Shown: positions 60,108 through 64,000 of the stretch, one piece after another
Layout of the letters: each line of letters starts with the position of its first letter
Numbering within the stretch: the stretch's first letter is position 1
Assembly: GCA_037892935.1 (NCBI GenBank)
Contig: JAYXKI010000002.1
Coordinates: forward strand, 1,488,001-1,552,000
DNA length: 64,000 nt
Direction of reading: 5' to 3'
From: Phlebopus portentosus
Lineage: Eukaryota > Basidiomycota > Agaricomycetes > Boletales > Boletinellaceae
The notes under the pieces: model-generated
What the model saw: only the letters and a program-made list of their open reading frames with translations
The model's database searches: none
Told to the model about the DNA's origin: nothing
Made by a program: the position numbers and the translations under genes

Positions 60108-61267
60108 ATGTCATGCAGGGCTGGCCTATTGCTTTGGTCACGCCAGTGTAAGCTTGTATACACTTTATCACTCTCAAGACAATGCTATCGATCATTCGCT
60201 ACAACTACAGCTGGCACTCCAGTCACAGCGACAAATCGTGGGCTGTTTTATTAGTTACAAGATTTGACATTCCCTAATATTCGATTTGTAGGTGCAGAGA
60301 CAACTTTAAAAAGGTTCTGGAAGAGCGTGGGCATCGACGATAGGCCTGGTATGTCAGCTACTTGTGAAACACGGAAGAAAAGTATTGACGCGGCAAAAGA
60401 CGGCATTGCAGTAACCCTCGATAGACGAGCCTTGAAGACCCCCTCCGGCAATACTCTTATTTTACCACATGTGAAGCGCTTAGCTGCAACTTTGATTGCG
60501 AACGAATGGGAGAACCAAGACAAGGTCCTGCGACCCCACACTCTTCCTATGGTTCGTCAGGGAATGACTCCCGTTGTGGACCATAGAGTTTACAACTTCA
60601 GTATAGACGAGTCTCGCCAGTAGAGCTATTGATGCATTGCGAGAAAAGAACTCTCGGGACGATGTTATCGCTGCTTTGCTCAAGTATCTGGATACGGACA
60701 CGATATGGTGTGTTATACTTCTATTTTCATTTGTCTACACCAATGAAATCCTCATGACTCGTCTAGTTTTCATCAAGATAGCCCCAAGGCCCTCGTCAAG
60801 TTACAAAATGCTCATTGGAAGCCTCTGTTATCTTGGATCCGAGACGAATTCGGTCTTGACATCCGCGTGTATGAATCACTATTTCCTCAGACCAGCCTGA
60901 GGAGACGAAGAATCGCCTCAGCGAGATAGTTAAAACATTTGACGAATGGCAGTTAGCCGGTGACAGTCTCAGTCATATCATTTTATTAGTGATAATTTAA
61001 AACCGTTGCAGGTATGGAGCGGCAACGTACTCTACAAAATCGTTTATAATTGCGCTTGCACTCGTAAATGGAAGGATTGATGTTGAGGAGGCCGCTCAGG
61101 CTGCACACGTCGAAGTGAATAGTCAAATAGAAGCATGGGGTGAAGTAGAAGATTGTGAGTTGATTGCAATCATTTCCGTACATAACCGCCTGATAAGTGC
61201 TTTAGCCCATGATGTGGATTATCAAGACATACGCAGACAACTCGGCAGCGTTGCTTGCTTAGTATAA
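60108..61267 (+). CDS. ATP12: F1-ATPase assembly chaperone ATP12, with two apparent single-base frame breaks
   Basis: Binds the ATP synthase alpha subunit in the mitochondrial matrix. The ATG at 60108 gives SCRAGLLLWSR, and exon 2 (60181-60239) gives a leader-like RSFATTTAGTPVTATNR. Family blocks follow: AETTLKRFWKSVGI, ALKTPSGNTLILPHVKRLAA, the MTSLASRAIDALREK helix, LLKYLDTDT and HWKPLLSWIRDEFGLDIRVY. The rest is homologous (QPEETKNRLSEIVKTFDEWQ, TYSTKSFIIALALVNG, AAHVEVNSQIEAWGEVED, HDVDYQDIRRQLGSVACLV) but lies in shifted frames. One base is missing near 60886 (between TTTCC and TCAGAC) and another near 61021 (between GAGCG and GCAACG). Both sit next to short C or G runs, so base-calling errors are more likely than a true pseudogene. 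Stop TAA at 61265-61267. Confidence 0.87.
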
Positions 61268-61436
61268 TGATCTCACACCTTTTGAACGATTATAAGGGAG
61301 AAAAACGTTTAATTGGAGACGGATAAAGTAAGAAAACGCGCGATAAAGTTACACAGGTATACAGAGAAATACAAGTTAGAACCCAGAAGCATTACCACAG
61401 AAATAAGACAGCGAAAAGATGACGGGCGGTAAGAAA

Positions 61437-62422
61437 TCACGCCTTTGCCTTCTTAGACGCTGGTTTAGCTTTCGAGGATGGCTTGGATGAGGGCTTATTT
61501 GACGCTGGCTTCGCTGATGATTTCTTTGGCTTTGACGCAGCAGCCTTTGCAGCGGTCTACGGAACAATAGTCAGCAACCACCCGAATGAATACAGAGGCT
61601 CGCATACCTTCTTCGCATCAAGTTTCTTGCTTGAGGTCTTCCTTGTCGACGCTGTCACAGTCTTCGACTTCTTAGCGGTTGTGGCCTTCGGCGTGGTGGA
61701 TTTCTTCGGAGCGGCCTTCTTGGCAATAGTGCTCTTTACTGGTGCCTTCTTCGCAGTAGCAGCCTTGGCTGCCTTCGCGGCAGGCTTAGTAGTCGCCGTG
61801 ATCTTTCCCTTTGCTTTAGGCTTCGGGCTAACTGGCTTCGCATTCTGAAAAGTTGGATTAGAAGATGAACAACCACAAACTCAAATGCAACATACCTCCT
61901 TGGAAGATGTGTTGGACTTGGTCTTCGGCGCGAGCTTAACCTTGCCAGATGGGCCCTTCGGTAAGACGAAATAACCTTTCTCAGCGCCAGAAGTAATGGC
62001 ACGGTTGAGCTGGAATAGGGCCGTGCCGTTCATATCAATCTTGTATTTCTTCTCAGCGTACTAAATGAACAGTTAGACTCCGAACTACAACGAGTACGAA
62101 CAAGACCAACCTTCTTGATTGTGGAACGTGAAACACCAGTACGAGCGTCACCAGGATTCTCCGCGATGCATTCCTAGTGAAGCTCAGTAGGCTGTGTGGC
62201 TTAATATGAAGTCAAACATACCTTAACGATATCCTTCCATGAAGGGTGAGCAGCATTAGAGACTTTCGCCGAGACAGCCTTCTTCGCCTTAGTTGAGGAG
62301 GCCTTGGTAGTCGCCTTCTTGGTCGCCTTCTTCTCTTTGGGAGCAGCCTTGCCCTTTGAAGCAGGGGCTGGAGCCTCAGGGATAGTGGGCACAGGAGCAG
62401 CAGCGACTTCAGTGGAGGACAT
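61437..62422 (-). CDS. H1: Linker histone H1
   Basis: Binds linker DNA between nucleosomes. The N-terminus MSSTEVAAAPVPTIPEAPAP is followed by a Lys/Ala tail. The winged-helix globular domain is spread over exons: SNAAHPSWKDIVK, ECIAENPGDARTGVSRSTIK, KYAEKKYKIDMNGTALFQLN, then RAITSGAEKGYFVLPKGPSG. A long C-terminal tail is Lys/Ala/Ser/Pro-rich with repeated AAK/KPK units (AKAAKAATAKKAPVKS, SSKPSSKAKPASKKAKA), ending at 61437. This composition and the single globular domain make the call firm; the two-domain yeast Hho1 form is not seen. Four introns, unlike the intronless replication histones of animals. The promoter contains paired ACGCGT boxes and CACGTG. Confidence 0.95.
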
Positions 62423-62809
62423 GGTAGTTGACGGCAGAAGTTAGGGAGATTGAGATAAAGCTGAGCGTGAGATCCGAGATACGAGGAATTTAGAAAGGGG
62501 CTTTTAGGTGAACAAATCGACGCGACTGGCGTTCCTTATATATCTGTATCCCACTAAGTGGCGGTGCAAAATTCATATTCGAACTCCGCTCACCAGCAAC
62601 AACCACTTGAACGCGTCAATCTTCAGCATGACGCGTCGCACGTGATCCTATCCCTCTCCTTGTTTGTTTGTTGCTCCTGGGCATTTACACGGAGAGCATG
62701 CAAATTTGCGAACAAAATCTGAAATCATGGGCGCACAGCATTTACTAACGACACTTTTATGGAAAATATTGGATAACGACAACTCCGATTCCCTCTCGCT
62801 CAAAGCTAC
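62423..62809 (-). promoter_or_regulatory. Linker histone H1 promoter with paired ACGCGT boxes and CACGTG
   Basis: Relative to the H1 ATG (62422, minus strand), ACGCGT lies at 62611-62616 and 62631-62636 and CACGTG at 62639-62644, all within 34 bases and about 190-220 bases upstream. This fits S-phase activation through MBF. The far end of the interval is the 3' flank of the next gene. Confidence 0.6.
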
Positions 62810-64000
62810 TTAGATATGATACTTCCGTGCAGGAATGACCTTAAAAGTTCCATTCGTCTGCGCAAGTCCCCTCTCTCCGAGCGACACCCAATCACCCGGA
62901 GCAGTTTCTTTGTCATCGTCATCGAGAGGAAGAGTAACCGATGGTCCATGAACTACAACCTGATGGACCTATGTCAGCAATCTTTTGAAAAACACGAGAT
63001 AGCATTTTCTTACCTCGCCAATGGGATCTGCACCCTTTTCCACGGCTGCGTCGTCAACACCCACAATTTTTACTTCAATGTTGATCGATGGGGATCCAAC
63101 GTGAGCGATACCCACGAACTCCGGGTTTCCTGCTGAGTTCTCGGGAAATTCCTGGAAATCGAGGGGATGGGAGAAAAACACGGGCCCTACGACCAACGGG
63201 TGTTCGTGTGCATTTACGATAGGCACGGAAAGTGCAAGTCGAGCGGGAGTTAGAGACTTCGCTTCAGTTATCTCTGTGAACGGAAATACTAAGCATCAAA
63301 ATACGTCTTTTGAAATTGGCAACTTGCCTCCGCTGATAATGACAGATCGAAGACTATTGGCCCATCCTTTCAAGACAGTGTTACGAGGCCCGGCGAGAAA
63401 AGAATTGTCCCACAAGCTGTCCTTGCTAAGGAAGCCATGCCGAAGATGAGACAACTTGTGCCGCCACGCGACGGAGAAAAACGGTGAATTTCTCGCCAGG
63501 GACAGGATTGAAGACACGATAGAATTCAACTGAGAAGGCGTCCTGAAATATCTTCAGTCCAGAGTACCAAATACTTACGTTCTTAAACTTACAAGAATGT
63601 GACTGTGGGCGCAGGAACAGTTGCACAGAGTTGTTTTACGGCTTCAGCTTCCTTAGTCGATGCTAAAATTCGGCATTAGCTTGAAGGGAGTAATTTACTA
63701 TGAAATTCGCGTACTGCCTTCCCTGGAGAAGAAATTCGTCGTGTCGATTGTACTGAAATGAGCGTTTTCATAAAGCGCGGTGTAAGCAATGGCTCGCCCA
63801 AATGACGTCGATAGAGAATGAGAAGAGACTATTGAGTCAGAGGAAGAGATTGCCCCAGTGAGAGGGAACAACGCCCTCGTCGCCGCAACACCTGCAGTCA
63901 AATTCTAGAATGCCACAGTTAGTCATCTTTTCTGTGAGGAATACGACGAAGCCTCCCTACTTGGTGGGTAAGACGGGTCGCCTTCAATTCATTATTAGGT
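62810..64000 (-). CDS. AMP-binding (acyl-CoA synthetase-like) protein, C-terminal part, cut by the window edge
   Basis: Only the 3' exons are present; the start lies beyond 64000. Readable pieces are ALFPLTGAISSSDSIVSSH, VLKGWANSLRSVIISGG, LTPARLALSVPIVNAHEHPL, VVGPVFFSHPLDF, AHVGSPSINIEVKIVGVDDA and GADPIGE. The end reads GPSVTLPLDDDDKETAPGDW then VSLGERGLAQTNGTFKVIPA and RKYHI, stop at 62810-62812. The order (a VP..HAH-like core, GxPSxNxEVKIV, then a short GDWVSLG..TNGTF end) is that of the adenylate-forming domain's C-terminal half, as in the fungal long-chain acyl-CoA ligase-like proteins I recall. The usual catalytic Lys of the C-terminal lid is not evident, so the protein may be inactive or a divergent paralog. 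The call is tentative. Confidence 0.5.

Noticed and set aside
60844..60890. A 24-39 nt intron as an explanation for the first ATP12 frame break
   Set aside because: It would remove the conserved FGLDIRVYESLF segment and is shorter than the other introns here.
60960..61022. Alternative acceptor at about 61019 to bypass the second ATP12 frame break
   Set aside because: It would delete the GME segment, including a conserved Glu of ATP12 proteins.

Overview
The window is a gene-dense piece of a fungal nuclear genome, most likely a basidiomycete (Agaricomycete-like). The evidence is short GT-AG introns of roughly 50-80 bases in nearly every gene, genes packed on both strands with divergent promoters of 150-550 bases, and several protein families that I recognise from basidiomycetes, such as trehalose phosphorylase, DUF6593-type proteins and conserved orphan proteins. 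There are no bacterial-type operons, and I saw no transposon, CRISPR array, rRNA or convincing tRNA. All gene models were spliced by eye from the sequence, so exon boundaries are predictions.

Layout, left to right: a candidate meiotic chromosome-axis protein (189-5052, +); an M1 zinc aminopeptidase with a leader-like N-terminus and a C-terminal AKL tripeptide (5312-9918, +); an Rsp5/NEDD4-type HECT ubiquitin ligase with three WW domains and no visible C2 domain (10786-13078, +); the mRNA cap guanine-N7 methyltransferase (14106-16374, -); a small secreted protein (16674-17280, -); the complex III assembly factor MZM1/LYRM7 (17731-18417, +) running into a GGQ release-factor-like protein (to 19550, +); a conserved orphan (19892-21041, -); trehalose phosphorylase (21450-24232, -); a divergent TFIIB/BRF1-like factor (24537-26475, +); and a 2.9 kb gene-poor stretch.

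From 29 kb: a small Pro-rich orphan (29385-29849, +), the N-terminal glutamine amidase NTAQ1 (30264-31198, +), a BTB-domain protein (31390-32949, +), a DUF6593-like protein (33779-34848, +), a very long Ser-rich orphan (35137-40511, -), a ubiquitin-conjugating enzyme (41133-42019, -), the COMPASS subunit BRE2/ASH2 (42167-44368, +), a PhoD-like phosphatase (44625-48114, -), cyclase-associated protein SRV2/CAP (48413-50354, -), the ribosome-biogenesis factor POL5 (50902-55159, +), mismatch-repair MSH3 (55416-59961, -), the F1-ATPase chaperone ATP12 (60108-61267, +), linker histone H1 (61437-62422, -) and the 3' part of an AMP-binding-like gene that leaves the window (62810-64000, -).

Most genes are unrelated housekeeping functions: mitochondrial assembly, chromatin and DNA repair, protein turnover, RNA capping. 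I see no metabolic cluster or mobile island. The most unusual features are structural: microexons of 5-13 nt, two of them encoding the metal-site motif of the PhoD-like protein; a tandemly triplicated exon-intron unit joining MZM1 to a release-factor domain; two single-base frame breaks in ATP12; a hairpin in the SRV2/POL5 bidirectional promoter; and repeated CACGTG and paired ACGCGT elements in promoters.
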